DNA from: Oscillospiraceae bacterium
Lineage (GTDB): Bacteria; Bacillota; Clostridia; Oscillospirales; Ruminococcaceae
Direction of reading: 5' to 3'
Length of the DNA: 37,057 nt
NCBI GenBank assembly: GCA_017547525.1
Contig: JAFYPL010000040.1
Span: 1 to 37,057 of the forward strand
Position numbers and translations under genes: made by a program. Positions 1-7,789 of the stretch are shown here, piece after piece; position 1 is the stretch's first letter, and each line of letters begins with the position of its first letter. Under the pieces are notes generated by a model. That model was given only the letters and a program-made list of their open reading frames with translations. It was not told where the DNA came from and made no database searches.

Positions 1-1
1 A

Positions 2-166
2 AAACTTTCAAAAGCAAGAAGAGATAAAAGAAGATCAAATGTTTGGAAACTCGAAGCTCCATCATTCGTAAAATGCCCACAGTGCGGCGAATTGACACTT
101 CCACACAGAGTTTGCAAATCTTGCGGTTATTACAAAGGCAAGGCTGTTATCAAAAAAGAAGCTTAA
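2..166 (+). CDS. rpmF: 50S ribosomal protein L32 (partial, C-terminal part)
   Basis: Component of the large ribosomal subunit. The open frame enters from the left edge and ends at a TAA, giving 54 visible residues, so only the extreme N-terminus is missing. The sequence shows the basic SKARRDKRRS segment followed by two CxxC pairs (CPQC and CKSC) that form the zinc ribbon of the Cys-containing form of L32, then a Lys-rich tail. A strong intrinsic terminator follows, so rpmF ends its own transcription unit. The promoter and start codon lie outside the window. Confidence 0.95.
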   Translation, partial: KLSKARRDKRRSNVWKLEAPSFVKCPQCGELTLPHRVCKSCGYYKGKAVIKKEA

Positions 167-187
167 TTCTTTTATAAATCAGCAATC

Positions 188-219
188 AAGGGTAGGTCTT
201 CCTGCCCTTTTATTTTTTT
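188..219 (+). terminator. Intrinsic terminator after rpmF
   Basis: A 9-bp stem (188-196 with 201-209, one G-U pair) around a TCTT loop is followed by a T-rich run. It closes the rpmF unit. Confidence 0.85.
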
Positions 220-258
220 GTCTATTTATGATAAATATATGATACATTATATTTTTAG

Positions 259-287
259 TGGAAATGCACACAAAAATATGATATAAT
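259..287 (+). promoter_or_regulatory. Probable extended -10 promoter for the DUF512-der-plsY operon
   Basis: TATAAT at 282-287 is preceded by TGA (279-281), an extended -10 element. The matching -35 position (TGGAAA, 259-264) is weak. The -10 lies about 37 bases before the ATG at 324. Confidence 0.6.
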
Positions 288-323
288 ATTAAGATAGTAA
301 AAATATTATCAGATGGAGGGACT

Positions 324-1637
324 ATGGCAGTACGCATTACAGGTATAGACCGGAGAAGTCCGGCAGAAAAATACGGTATACGCGCTGGCGACATGCTTAT
401 CAGCATCAATGGCGGCGAAATATTTGATATGATGGACCTGCAGTTTTATTCCACCGACATTCAGCTGGATATATTGCTGGAACGCGATGGTGAAAAAGTG
501 CAAATCAGCCTGAAAAAAGCTGATGCCTACACTCCACTCGGTCTGGAATTTGATACATATCTTATCGATAAACAGCATTCATGTAAAAATAAATGCATTT
601 TCTGTTTTGTGGATCAGCTACCAAAAGGTCTGCGCAAAGATATGTATTTCAAAGATGATGATGAAAGATTGTCATTTCTTTTTGGTAACTATATTACCCT
701 CACCAATCTTTCACGCCGTGAAATTGACAGAATAAAACAGATGAAAATTTCACCTATAAATATTTCTGTCCACACTACTGATCCACAGCTACGTGTGTTT
801 ATGATGAAAAACCCACGTGCGGCTGAAATCAATGATCTGATGCAGGAATTCTATGATGCCGGTATAGTAATGAACACACAGATTGTTCTGTGTAAAAATG
901 TAAATGACGGCAAAAATCTGGAAAACAGCATCAGAAGACTACAGAGCCTGTATCCACAGGTAGCCAGCTGTTCAATTGTTCCGGTAGGGAAAACACGTTA
1001 CCGTGAAGGCCTGGCAGAAGTTGAAACTTTCTCAGCAGAAGATTGCGCACAGGTTATCCGGCAGGTAAATCAGCTTACAGAAGAATTTTACAAAGAACAC
1101 GGCGACAGACAGGTTTACCTTTCTGACGAATTTTATCTCCGTGCAGGGCTTCCTGTTCCACCAGTCGAATATTATGGCTCATTCCCACAGATTGAAAACG
1201 GCGTAGGCATGGTGCGCACAATTATCGACAGCTTCGCTGACGAAGTTGACTACAGCAAGGGTAATGTAAATCCTATATCAGCTGACGTTGCCACAGGCGA
1301 AGCAATGTATCCGGTGTTCTGTGAAATTATCCGTATAGCGGAAGAAAAACTTGGCAGAAAACTGGATATTACAGTTCATAAAATCAAAAACAATTTCTTT
1401 GGCGGAAATGTATGGGTTTCAGGCCTTATCACCGCCACAGACCTTATAGACCAGCTGAAAGGCAGGCTGAAATCCGGTACACTGTTGTTGTGTAACGATA
1501 TGCTGCGCAGTGAACAGGATATGTTCCTGGATGATAATACTCCTGCTGATCTGGAATCTGAACTGGGTGTGAAAGTAGAATTTTACGCCAATGATGGTAT
1601 GCAGATGGCACAGAGACTGCTGGGCACAGAAATATAG
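324..1637 (+). CDS. DUF512 family protein with PDZ-like and radical-SAM-like Fe-S domains
   Basis: A 437-residue protein of a conserved but poorly characterised family. Residues 1-65 look like a PDZ-type peptide-binding module (SPAEKYGIRAGDMLISING). A CxxxCxxC motif follows (C87, C91, C94, in CKNKCIFC), the arrangement used by radical SAM enzymes to bind a [4Fe-4S] cluster. The rest matches the DUF512 type, including YYGSFPQIENGVGMVR. The substrate is unknown; the cluster is inferred from the cysteines. The start is set by GGAGG just upstream. It sits 18 bases before der, a pairing seen in other Clostridia, which suggests a link to ribosome assembly or RNA biology without proving it. Confidence 0.85.
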   Translation: MAVRITGIDRRSPAEKYGIRAGDMLISINGGEIFDMMDLQFYSTDIQLDILLERDGEKVQISLKKADAYTPLGLEFDTYLIDKQHSCKNKCIFCFVDQLPKGLRKDMYFKDDDERLSFLFGNYITLTNLSRREIDRIKQMKISPINISVHTTDPQLRVFMMKNPRAAEINDLMQEFYDAGIVMNTQIVLCKNVNDGKNLENSIRRLQSLYPQVASCSIVPVGKTRYREGLAEVETFSAEDCAQVIRQVNQLTEEFYKEHGDRQVYLSDEFYLRAGLPVPPVEYYGSFPQIENGVGMVRTIIDSFADEVDYSKGNVNPISADVATGEAMYPVFCEIIRIAEEKLGRKLDITVHKIKNNFFGGNVWVSGLITATDLIDQLKGRLKSGTLLLCNDMLRSEQDMFLDDNTPADLESELGVKVEFYANDGMQMAQRLLGTEI

Positions 1638-1655
1638 AAAGTAAAGGAGAAGAAT

Positions 1656-2975
1656 ATGGCAAAACCAATGATTGCGATAGTGGGCCGCCCTAATGTAGGT
1701 AAAAGCACACTGTTTAATAAAATTATCGGTACCCGTATCAGCATTGTAGAAGATACACCGGGTGTGACCCGCGACAGAATCTATGCTGAAGGCGAATGGC
1801 TGGATAAAAAATTCACTCTTGTAGACACTGGTGGTATCGAACCAAAAGACAACAACACTATCCTGCGCCACATCAAACGGCAGGCACAGATAGCTATTGA
1901 TACAGCTGATGTTATACTCTTTGTTACTGATATCCGCAGTGGTGTTACTGCCAATGACTATGACGTTGCCACTATGCTCCTTAAAAGCGGCAAACCGGTT
2001 GTACTGGTTGTAAACAAATGCGATACTATCGGTGGCGTACCAGACGATATTTACGACTTTTATTCACTGGGCCTTGGTGAACCATTCCCGGTTTCATCCG
2101 TACATGGTCATGGCACAGGTGATATCTTGGATGAATGTTTCAAATACATCGATTACAGCGAAGAGGAAGATGATGAAGACGAAAAAATTTCCGTTGCAGT
2201 TATCGGCCGTCCAAATGTAGGTAAATCCAGTCTTGTAAATAAGATTCTTGGTCAGGACAGAATGATTGTTCGTGACGAAAGCGGTACAACACGTGATGCT
2301 GTAGACAGCTACATTGAAAACAAACATGGTAAATTTATCTTTACAGATACAGCGGGTATGAGAAAACGCGGCAACGTTGATGACGGTGTTGAAAGATATT
2401 CTGTTATCCGTGCTCTTGCTGCAGTTGACCGCAGTAAAGTTTGTGTTATCATGATTGACGGCACAGTTGGCTTTACTGAACAGGACTCCAAAATTGCAGG
2501 TTACGCTCATGAACAGGGCAAAGCATGTATTATTGCAGTAAATAAATGGGATGCAGTTGAAAAAGACGACAAAACAATGGACAACATGAGAAAAGAACTC
2601 ATGGAACACTTTAAATTTATGTCCTATGCACCTATGATTTTTATTTCAGCACAGACAGGTCAGCGTCTGGACAAACTGTTTGAGCTCATCAAATTTGTAG
2701 ATGACCAGAACTCCTTCAGAACAACTACAGGTGTTCTTAATGACATTCTGGCCAGAGCAGTTGCTCGTGTACAGCCACCAAGTGACAAAGGTAAACGTCT
2801 GAAAATCTACTACATGACACAGATTTCCACACGTCCACCAACCTTTGTTGCATTCTGTAACAGTAAAGAACTGTTCCATTTCTCTTACCAGCGTTATATT
2901 GAAAATCAGATAAGAGAAGTGTTTGGTCTGGAAGGTACACCACTCAGACTGATTATCCGTGAAAGAGGAGAATAA
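1656..2975 (+). CDS. der: Ribosome biogenesis GTPase Der (EngA)
   Basis: Essential GTPase with two tandem G domains that acts in 50S subunit assembly. The first G domain has the P-loop GRPNVGKST (10-18), DTGG (57-60) and NKCD (120-123). An acidic linker (about 168-176, EEEDDEDE) leads to the second, with GRPNVGKSS (184-192), DTAG (231-234) and NKWD (296-299). The C-terminal third is the KH-like domain. The length, 439 residues, is normal for the family. AAAGGAGAAG before the ATG supports the start. It is cotranscribed with the DUF512 gene upstream and plsY downstream. Confidence 0.97.
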   Translation: MAKPMIAIVGRPNVGKSTLFNKIIGTRISIVEDTPGVTRDRIYAEGEWLDKKFTLVDTGGIEPKDNNTILRHIKRQAQIAIDTADVILFVTDIRSGVTANDYDVATMLLKSGKPVVLVVNKCDTIGGVPDDIYDFYSLGLGEPFPVSSVHGHGTGDILDECFKYIDYSEEEDDEDEKISVAVIGRPNVGKSSLVNKILGQDRMIVRDESGTTRDAVDSYIENKHGKFIFTDTAGMRKRGNVDDGVERYSVIRALAAVDRSKVCVIMIDGTVGFTEQDSKIAGYAHEQGKACIIAVNKWDAVEKDDKTMDNMRKELMEHFKFMSYAPMIFISAQTGQRLDKLFELIKFVDDQNSFRTTTGVLNDILARAVARVQPPSDKGKRLKIYYMTQISTRPPTFVAFCNSKELFHFSYQRYIENQIREVFGLEGTPLRLIIRERGE

Positions 2976-2978
2976 TTT

Positions 2979-3641
2979 ATGATTTACCGGAAACTGGCTG
3001 TAATATTTATAATCAGCTACCTTATCGGTTCAATCAGCTTTGCCATTGTTATCAGTAAAGCTGTATTCAAAAAAGACATACGTGAGTTTGGTTCTGGCAA
3101 TGCAGGCATGACCAACATGATGCGTACTTTTGGCAAACCTGCGGCTTTTGCTACTTTTGCAGGCGACTTTTTCAAAGGTGTTGCAGCTGTTATATTTGCA
3201 AGAATGATGATGGCACAGTACTGGCCAATAATGAATATGACTTTTGAAGAATATAATTTCTTCAGGGATGTTGCTGTATATGCTGCAGTAGGCGGTGCTC
3301 TTTTAGGTCATCTGAAGCCTGTTTACTTCGGCTTTAAAGGTGGCAAAGGTATCAGTGTTGCATTCGGTGCCATGATGGCTGCCACCCCTGTAACAACTTC
3401 AATGGCGTTTATTATGTGGGCACTGATTCTTGTTGCAAGTAAAATGGTATCTCTGGCATCTATCCTCTGCGTAATGGGCTACACAGTATTTACTTTCGTA
3501 GCTTATTTCATGGGTTATTCCTCTATACCAAACCTGGTAGCAGCGGTTATTTTCCCAGCGGTTATTGTTTATGCACATCGTTCAAATATAGTTCGTATTA
3601 TGAATGGCACTGAAAATAAAATAGGCCAGAAGAAAAAATAA
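2979..3641 (+). CDS. plsY: Glycerol-3-phosphate acyltransferase PlsY
   Basis: Integral membrane enzyme that moves an acyl group from acyl-phosphate to glycerol-3-phosphate, the first step of phospholipid synthesis. Family motifs are visible: GSGNAGMTN near residues 38-46, GFKGGKGISVAFGA near 118-131, and AHRSNIVRIMNGTE near the C-terminus. Several hydrophobic helices are present. At 220 residues it is slightly longer than many homologues, through a loop around 76-95. It starts 3 bases after der, and its Shine-Dalgarno (AGAGGAG) lies in the last der codons, so translation is probably coupled. A terminator follows. Confidence 0.95.
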   Translation: MIYRKLAVIFIISYLIGSISFAIVISKAVFKKDIREFGSGNAGMTNMMRTFGKPAAFATFAGDFFKGVAAVIFARMMMAQYWPIMNMTFEEYNFFRDVAVYAAVGGALLGHLKPVYFGFKGGKGISVAFGAMMAATPVTTSMAFIMWALILVASKMVSLASILCVMGYTVFTFVAYFMGYSSIPNLVAAVIFPAVIVYAHRSNIVRIMNGTENKIGQKKK

Positions 3642-3647
3642 TAAAAT

Positions 3648-3677
3648 AAAAGACAGGTAATATACCTGTCTTTTTTT
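3648..3677 (+). terminator. Intrinsic terminator after plsY
   Basis: Stem AGACAGGTA (3651-3659) with TACCTGTCT (3663-3671), a 3-base loop and a run of T. It ends the der-plsY operon. Confidence 0.9.
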
Positions 3678-3679
3678 AT

Positions 3680-3709
3680 TGAATATTTTAACTTATCTTT
3701 TCAATACTA
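3680..3709 (+). promoter_or_regulatory. Possible sigma-G-type sporulation promoter
   Basis: TGAATA (3680-3685), 17 bases, then AATACTA (3703-3709) closely resembles the Bacillus sigma-G pattern (TGAATA-N17/18-CATACTA). A TATAAT overlaps at 3708-3713, but no good sigma-A -35 sits at the right distance. It precedes two CotF-like genes, which fits forespore expression. This is inference from consensus matching only. Confidence 0.45.
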
Positions 3710-3739
3710 TAATTAAATTATGAAAGGATAAATTATCTT

Positions 3740-3925
3740 ATGAAAAAAATAACCGAAAAAGAACTGGGTGCATATAATGAGCTGCTTACTCAGGAAAAAG
3801 CTGCGATAGACAAATTCAACTATTATGCTCAGAATTGTAAAGACCCTGAACTGAAAAAACTGTGCAAAGAGGCTGCAGAGCGACATCAGGAACATTTCAA
3901 TACTATTTTTGCACAGATTCAGTAG
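3740..3925 (+). CDS. Small CotF-like/ferritin-like helical protein
   Basis: A 61-residue, charged, helical protein. KELGAYNELLTQEKAAIDKFNYYAQ followed by a pattern ending AAERHQEHF resembles one half of the two-helix repeats in spore coat F (Coat_F) and related ferritin-like proteins, with no obvious metal-binding set. It has no signal peptide or membrane segment. AAAGG lies about 11 bases before the ATG. The next gene, also CotF-like, starts 9 bases downstream, so the two are probably cotranscribed and may form a spore coat or spore-associated pair. The family call is moderate and the role is inferred. Confidence 0.7.
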   Translation: MKKITEKELGAYNELLTQEKAAIDKFNYYAQNCKDPELKKLCKEAAERHQEHFNTIFAQIQ

Positions 3926-3934
3926 GAGGGGACT

Positions 3935-4243
3935 ATGGCTTACGACGATAAAACTATAATGACAGATATGCTGTCTACACAGAAATTTATAGCATCAAAC
4001 TATAATAACTATGCCGGCGAATGTGCCACAAAAGCATCAAAGGCAAAGCTTATGAAGATTCTGGCTGAAGAACATGACATACAGTTTAAAATTTTTGAGA
4101 ATATGCAGTCTAAAGGTTGGTACGAGGTAACGCCTGCTCCTGTAGATAAAGTGAATCAGGCAGTACAGACGCATATTTCTTCTGCAACAAACATTAAAAA
4201 CAGCAAACCTACAGCCAAAAAGGCAGAAAGGAAAAAGAAATAA
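3935..4243 (+). CDS. Spore coat protein, CotF family
   Basis: A 102-residue protein that matches the Coat_F pattern: an N-terminal helix (DDKTIMTDMLSTQKFIASNY), a second helix with LMKILAEEHDIQFKIFENM, and the typical KGWYEVTPAP ending near residue 69. A low-complexity, Lys/Ala-rich basic tail follows (about 88-102). CotF proteins are small spore coat components or spore-associated paralogues. A strong AGGAGG precedes the ATG. With its smaller neighbour upstream it forms a two-gene unit closed by a terminator. The exact coat layer cannot be told from sequence. Confidence 0.85.
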   Translation: MAYDDKTIMTDMLSTQKFIASNYNNYAGECATKASKAKLMKILAEEHDIQFKIFENMQSKGWYEVTPAPVDKVNQAVQTHISSATNIKNSKPTAKKAERKKK

Positions 4244-4275
4244 AAAAACAGGGCATAAGCCCTGTTTTTGTTTAA
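4244..4275. terminator. Bidirectional terminator between convergent genes
   Basis: AAAAACAGGGC (4244-4254) pairs with GCCCTGTTTTT (4259-4269). The A run on one side and T run on the other let it serve both the cotF-like unit (+) and the converging gene at 4277-5143 (-). Confidence 0.88.
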
Positions 4276-4276
4276 G

Positions 4277-5143
4277 TTAAAATCCCGCTATTCTTGCCAT
4301 ATTGTCCAGCATAGGCTGAAGAAAAATCAGTGTAGACAGTGCACTGACGATGTTAGCCCGGATTCCGTATTTATACCGCCAGTCTGCCTCACAGTCAGTA
4401 AATTTTTTGCTGTAGGCAAATCCTTCTACGATAGCTATCAGTGCCTCTGGTGCCAGTAACAATAGCCAACCAAACAGAAAAGCTCCCCACCCGTCTTTTA
4501 TCATCATCGTGGAAATGACAATGTTTAAGGCCAGCTGTGTAGTGGTATTTGCAATCAGGAAATATTTTATATTATTTTTGTTTTTCAGTCTGAAAGCCAA
4601 CAATACAAGATATTCAATTATTATTGTCGGAATAAAGGATGACAGAAACTGTACCGGATATACTTGCCACACGGGCTGTCTGGTATATTTCATGGTGTTA
4701 TAATCCACTGTAAGAGTGGTACGGAAAGTTTTTCTGTCTATGGTTTCGCTTATTGAAATATCGCCACTATCAGTAACGACAATGATTTTGAACTTGCTTG
4801 GCGGAAGATACGAAAATGTGTGAACGCCGTTGTCGGATGTAAGTTCACCCCATGTCAGGGAATATTGTTCTGTAAGCACAGGAAACCATCCTTCATCTGC
4901 CATAGTGAAAAGCTGTTGCAACATATGGTTATCATATTTTGATGCCATTTCATCATTGGGAGTTGGATTCTGCAACAACCAGCTTTCATAAACTGGAGAC
5001 AGTAAGTCCATATAATACACACATTCTGGTGCGTTTTCCAGTTTTATAGTTATTTGTGGTTTTGGTGCCATATCTGCATGGGCAACTACAGGTAACATAC
5101 AGAAAATGAAAATATTTATTATGATAAAACGTAGTTTTTTCAT
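4277..5143 (-). CDS. Unknown secreted/membrane protein with signal peptide and C-terminal membrane helices
   Basis: I do not recognise a characterised function. The 288 residues begin with a signal peptide (KKLRFIIINIFIFCMLPVVAHA, likely cut after AHA near residue 23). The mature protein starts DMAPKPQ. Residues about 24-155 form an extracellular domain rich in beta-type sequence, with no Cys. Four hydrophobic segments follow, around 163-185, 192-213, 217-243 and 255-280. Similar proteins with a mature N-terminus like DMGPKP occur in Clostridia as hypotheticals. It appears monocistronic; GGGGGTAGG lies close to the ATG. A link to the neighbouring YitT-like gene is not supported because a terminator separates them. 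Confidence 0.8.
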   Translation of the reverse strand: MKKLRFIIINIFIFCMLPVVAHADMAPKPQITIKLENAPECVYYMDLLSPVYESWLLQNPTPNDEMASKYDNHMLQQLFTMADEGWFPVLTEQYSLTWGELTSDNGVHTFSYLPPSKFKIIVVTDSGDISISETIDRKTFRTTLTVDYNTMKYTRQPVWQVYPVQFLSSFIPTIIIEYLVLLAFRLKNKNNIKYFLIANTTTQLALNIVISTMMIKDGWGAFLFGWLLLLAPEALIAIVEGFAYSKKFTDCEADWRYKYGIRANIVSALSTLIFLQPMLDNMARIAGF

Positions 5144-5221
5144 AGCCTACCCCCGTATTATAATTTTATATTAGCATAAATTTTTATATAAGTAGTTAAA
5201 TTTTCGCTACAAAAGTATTAC

Positions 5222-5254
5222 AAAATAAAAACAGAGTATCATTGATACTCTGTT
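5222..5254 (-). terminator. Intrinsic terminator after the YitT-like gene
   Basis: On the minus strand AACAGAGTATC and GATACTCTGTT pair (5230-5240 with 5244-5254), followed by TTTTATTTTG. The stem overlaps the stop codon of the YitT-like gene. Confidence 0.88.
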
Positions 5255-5852
5255 AAAAATCAAAATACTGTATTTTATCTATTATTCGGCTGGACAATGT
5301 AACTGTCAGCAAAGAATAAATGATTTTACCGAATGGTATGTAAGACAGTGACAGTATCAGTACTGTAATGTCTGTAATTATATATGCCTGTGCAATGCGC
5401 CAGCCGGTAACTTTTGAAATTACCATTGCCAGGGCATCATCACCGCCACAGGCACCGCCTTTTTTGACAACTATGCCAACACCAACGCCAACAAATATTG
5501 CGCCGGTAATAGCGGCTAAAAGTGGGGTTGAGCTCATGTCAGGCAGTACATATCCTATAGTTTCCCAGATGTTATAACATGCTGAAAAGGAAAGGGAAGC
5601 GAATATAGCGTTTTTCAGGAAACTGTTTCCCAGCATGCGCCAGCCCAGCAGGTAGCAACACATATCCAATATAGGGTTGGTTATGCCTGGCGAAATTCCC
5701 AGCCAGTGATTTATCAGCAGTACAGTACCCAGAACGCCCCCTTCTGTAATCCGGCTGCGGCTGTGTATGTTGAATAGCCCAAAAGACAGTATTGCTGCGC
5801 CGCAGAAAAGTATAGCGTAATGGGTTAGATTATTCTTTGATTTTCTTTCCAT
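5253..5852 (-). CDS. YitT/YczE-type membrane protein (DUF161)
   Basis: A multi-pass membrane protein of the YitT family, function unknown. FNIHSRSRITEGGVLG near residues 27-42 and the Gly-rich GVGVGIVVKKGGACGGDDALA segment are typical. It has about five hydrophobic helices and ends after the membrane part, so it lacks the C-terminal cytosolic DUF2179 domain of longer YitT proteins. I start it at 5852 (199 residues), because GGAGGT sits 6 bases before that ATG. An upstream ATG at 5909 is in frame, but using it would mean translating through the rpmB terminator hairpin. Expression seems to need read-through of that terminator. Confidence 0.88.
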   Translation of the reverse strand: MERKSKNNLTHYAILFCGAAILSFGLFNIHSRSRITEGGVLGTVLLINHWLGISPGITNPILDMCCYLLGWRMLGNSFLKNAIFASLSFSACYNIWETIGYVLPDMSSTPLLAAITGAIFVGVGVGIVVKKGGACGGDDALAMVISKVTGWRIAQAYIITDITVLILSLSYIPFGKIIYSLLTVTLSSRIIDKIQYFDF

Positions 5853-5866
5853 ACCGTACCTCCGGG

Positions 5867-5898
5867 CAAAAAAATAGCTGACCTGCAAAGAGGTCAGC
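5867..5898 (-). terminator. Intrinsic terminator/attenuator after rpmB, just before the YitT-like gene
   Basis: On the minus strand GCTGACCT and AGGTCAGC (8 bp) enclose a 6-base loop and are followed by TATTTTTTT. The Shine-Dalgarno of the next gene begins only about 4 bases after the T run. Confidence 0.88.
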
Positions 5899-5917
5899 AA
5901 CGTTTTCAAGTAGTTAA

Positions 5918-6106
5918 TTAGATAGCTCTTGTAACCTTACCAGAGCGAAGACATCTGGTGCATACGTGAATATAACGTGGAGAACCGTCCACGATAGCTT
6001 TAACTCTCTTTACGTTTGGTTTCCAAGCTCTGTTAGAGCGTCTGTGTGAGTGAGAAACTTTGATACCAAAAGCTACACCCTTGCCACAACAATCACATTT
6101 TGCCAT
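5918..6106 (-). CDS. rpmB: 50S ribosomal protein L28
   Basis: A 62-residue large-subunit protein. MAKCDCCGKG opens with a Cys-rich segment and VCTRCLRSGKV near the C-terminus carries the second Cys pair, so this is the zinc-binding form of L28. The basic core HSHRRSNRAWKPN is typical. TAGGAGG before the ATG supports the start. It is transcribed from its own sigma-A promoter and ends at an intrinsic terminator. Confidence 0.97.
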   Translation of the reverse strand: MAKCDCCGKGVAFGIKVSHSHRRSNRAWKPNVKRVKAIVDGSPRYIHVCTRCLRSGKVTRAI

Positions 6107-6140
6107 TCTGTTGCACCTCCTAAAATTTGATAACTATATC

Positions 6141-6169
6141 ATTATAACAGATTGTTTTCCATTTTGCAA
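6141..6169 (-). promoter_or_regulatory. Sigma-A promoter for rpmB
   Basis: Minus strand: TTGCAA (6164-6169), 17-base spacer, TATAAT (6141-6146), with a TGT extension ahead of the -10. Lies about 35 bases before the ATG. Confidence 0.85.
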
Positions 6170-6343
6170 TAGAAAACAGACATTTTTAATTGCTCAATTA
6201 GTTTAGCACAAATAAACAAGAATATCAAGTAAAATTTTACAAAAAATCAAAAAAAATTTTATGAATTTTGCTTTTATATTTTTTCTGTTCATCACATACT
6301 TATTTTATAATATGTATGTCATTATTGGTATGGCAAATACATC
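6170..6343. other. AT-rich intergenic region between divergent promoters
   Basis: The gap between rpmB and the protease gene is about 290 bases. Apart from the two promoters I see only A/T-rich sequence with no convincing ORF, repeat or RNA structure. Confidence 0.6.
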
Positions 6344-6372
6344 TTGAAAATTTGTAATTTAACCGATATAAT
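6344..6372 (+). promoter_or_regulatory. Sigma-A promoter for the protease-scpAB operon
   Basis: TTGAAA (6344-6349), 17-base spacer, TATAAT (6367-6372), about 22 bases before the ATG at 6395. Confidence 0.85.
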
Positions 6373-6394
6373 AATAGTTTGAGGAGATGTTATT

Positions 6395-7069
6395 ATGCTT
6401 AGATTAAATCCTTTAACAATAGTTATAAGAGCTATTGTATTACTTATTACAATCCCGGTTCACGAAGCGGCCCACGCATGGACAGCAGACAAGCTGGGGG
6501 ACCCTACAGCCCGATACAGAGGCCGCCTCACACTTAACCCTATGGCGCATTTTGACCTGATGGGCAGTATTGCTATGATTTTTACCGGTATAGGCTGGGC
6601 AAAACCTGTACCGATAAACCCTATGAATTTTGAAGACAGAAAGAAAGGTATGGCTATCTCTGCTGCTGCAGGTCCATTGTCTAATCTTGCGCTGGCAACA
6701 ATCAGCCTTATAATTTCAAAAATTCTGATGTTCGTAGGATTTATTACAGGATTCGGAACAGTAGTATCTACTCTGTATACAGTTTTTTCCACAATGACAA
6801 CCATCAATATATCACTGGCTATTTTCAACCTGATGCCATTTCCACCTTTCGATGGTTCACGCATATTCAATTATTTTTTAAGCGACAGGCTTTATTTCAA
6901 AATAATGGAATATGAACAGCAGATATTTATGGCTGTATTTCTGTTACTGATGCTGGGCGTGTTTGATACACCGCTGAATTTACTTGCCAATGCAGTGTTG
7001 TTTGTGCTTAATAAGCTTACATTCTTTGTGGAAATTATTCTGAATATGATATTAAACATTATTCTTTAA
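6395..7069 (+). CDS. Site-2 protease family (M50) membrane metalloprotease
   Basis: A 224-residue intramembrane zinc protease homologue. HEAAH at residues 23-27 in the first membrane helix matches HExxH, and NLMPFPPFDG (145-154) supplies the third ligand, Asp153, in the usual NxxPxPxxDG motif. It has about five hydrophobic segments and no PDZ domain, so it belongs to the short group, not RseP or SpoIVFB with CBS. Substrate unknown. GAGGAG precedes the ATG. It is the first gene of a unit with scpA 9 bases downstream, a frequent arrangement in Clostridia. Confidence 0.92.
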   Translation: MLRLNPLTIVIRAIVLLITIPVHEAAHAWTADKLGDPTARYRGRLTLNPMAHFDLMGSIAMIFTGIGWAKPVPINPMNFEDRKKGMAISAAAGPLSNLALATISLIISKILMFVGFITGFGTVVSTLYTVFSTMTTINISLAIFNLMPFPPFDGSRIFNYFLSDRLYFKIMEYEQQIFMAVFLLLMLGVFDTPLNLLANAVLFVLNKLTFFVEIILNMILNIIL

Positions 7070-7078
7070 GGAGACCGG

Positions 7079-7789
7079 ATGGCACGGATTAATTATAAAA
7101 TAGAAGATTTTGAAGGTCCTCTGGATTTATTGCTGGAACTCATTTCAAAAAATAAAATGAGTATTGCTGATGTAGAGATAATTACCATCATCAACCAGTA
7201 TCTGGAGGTTATCAACAATACAGTTGATACAGATCTGGACACAGCCAGTGAATTTATCGATATGGCAGCCAGACTTATTTATCTGAAATCTGTGTATCTG
7301 TTGCCAAAAGATGACGAAGGCGAAAAACTGAAAGCAGAACTGCAGGGTCAGCTGGTAGAGTACTCACGGGCTAAAAGAGCTGCAGAACTGATGAAAGCCA
7401 GATTTGTAGGCGACAGAATATTCCTGCGTCCCGCACAGACTATAGACGAAGATTACAGTTATAGTCTTATACATCCGGTGGAGGATCTGATAAAAGGTTA
7501 TGCCCGTCTGGCAGACCGCAGTCTTAATCGTACACCACCGCCAACAGAACGTTTCGAACCTATTGTAAACGCTCCAGTGGTTTCAGTTTCGTCAAAAATC
7601 TATATTTTGCTGAAAAATCTTATCAGAAAAAATGTTGATTCAATACACGCAGCTTTTGCTGGTGTTAAATCACGTAGTGAGGCTGTGGCTATGTTTCTGG
7701 CGGTGCTGGAACTGGTACGTGCCCACAGGGTATCTGTAGATGCTGAAGGCGGTATGAAATTACTGCGTAAAGGAAAGGAAATCGAATGA
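7079..7789 (+). CDS. scpA: Segregation and condensation protein A
   Basis: Kleisin subunit that bridges the SMC heads in the SMC-ScpAB condensin, which organises and separates chromosomes. YKIEDFEGPLDLLLELI at residues 6-22 is the family's N-terminal signature. The middle is acidic and the end (SRSEAVAMFLAVLELVRAHRV) is the winged-helix part. The length, 236 residues, is normal. AAGGAG lies just before the ATG. The stop overlaps the scpB start by 4 bases, so the two subunits are translationally coupled. Confidence 0.96.
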   Translation: MARINYKIEDFEGPLDLLLELISKNKMSIADVEIITIINQYLEVINNTVDTDLDTASEFIDMAARLIYLKSVYLLPKDDEGEKLKAELQGQLVEYSRAKRAAELMKARFVGDRIFLRPAQTIDEDYSYSLIHPVEDLIKGYARLADRSLNRTPPPTERFEPIVNAPVVSVSSKIYILLKNLIRKNVDSIHAAFAGVKSRSEAVAMFLAVLELVRAHRVSVDAEGGMKLLRKGKEIE

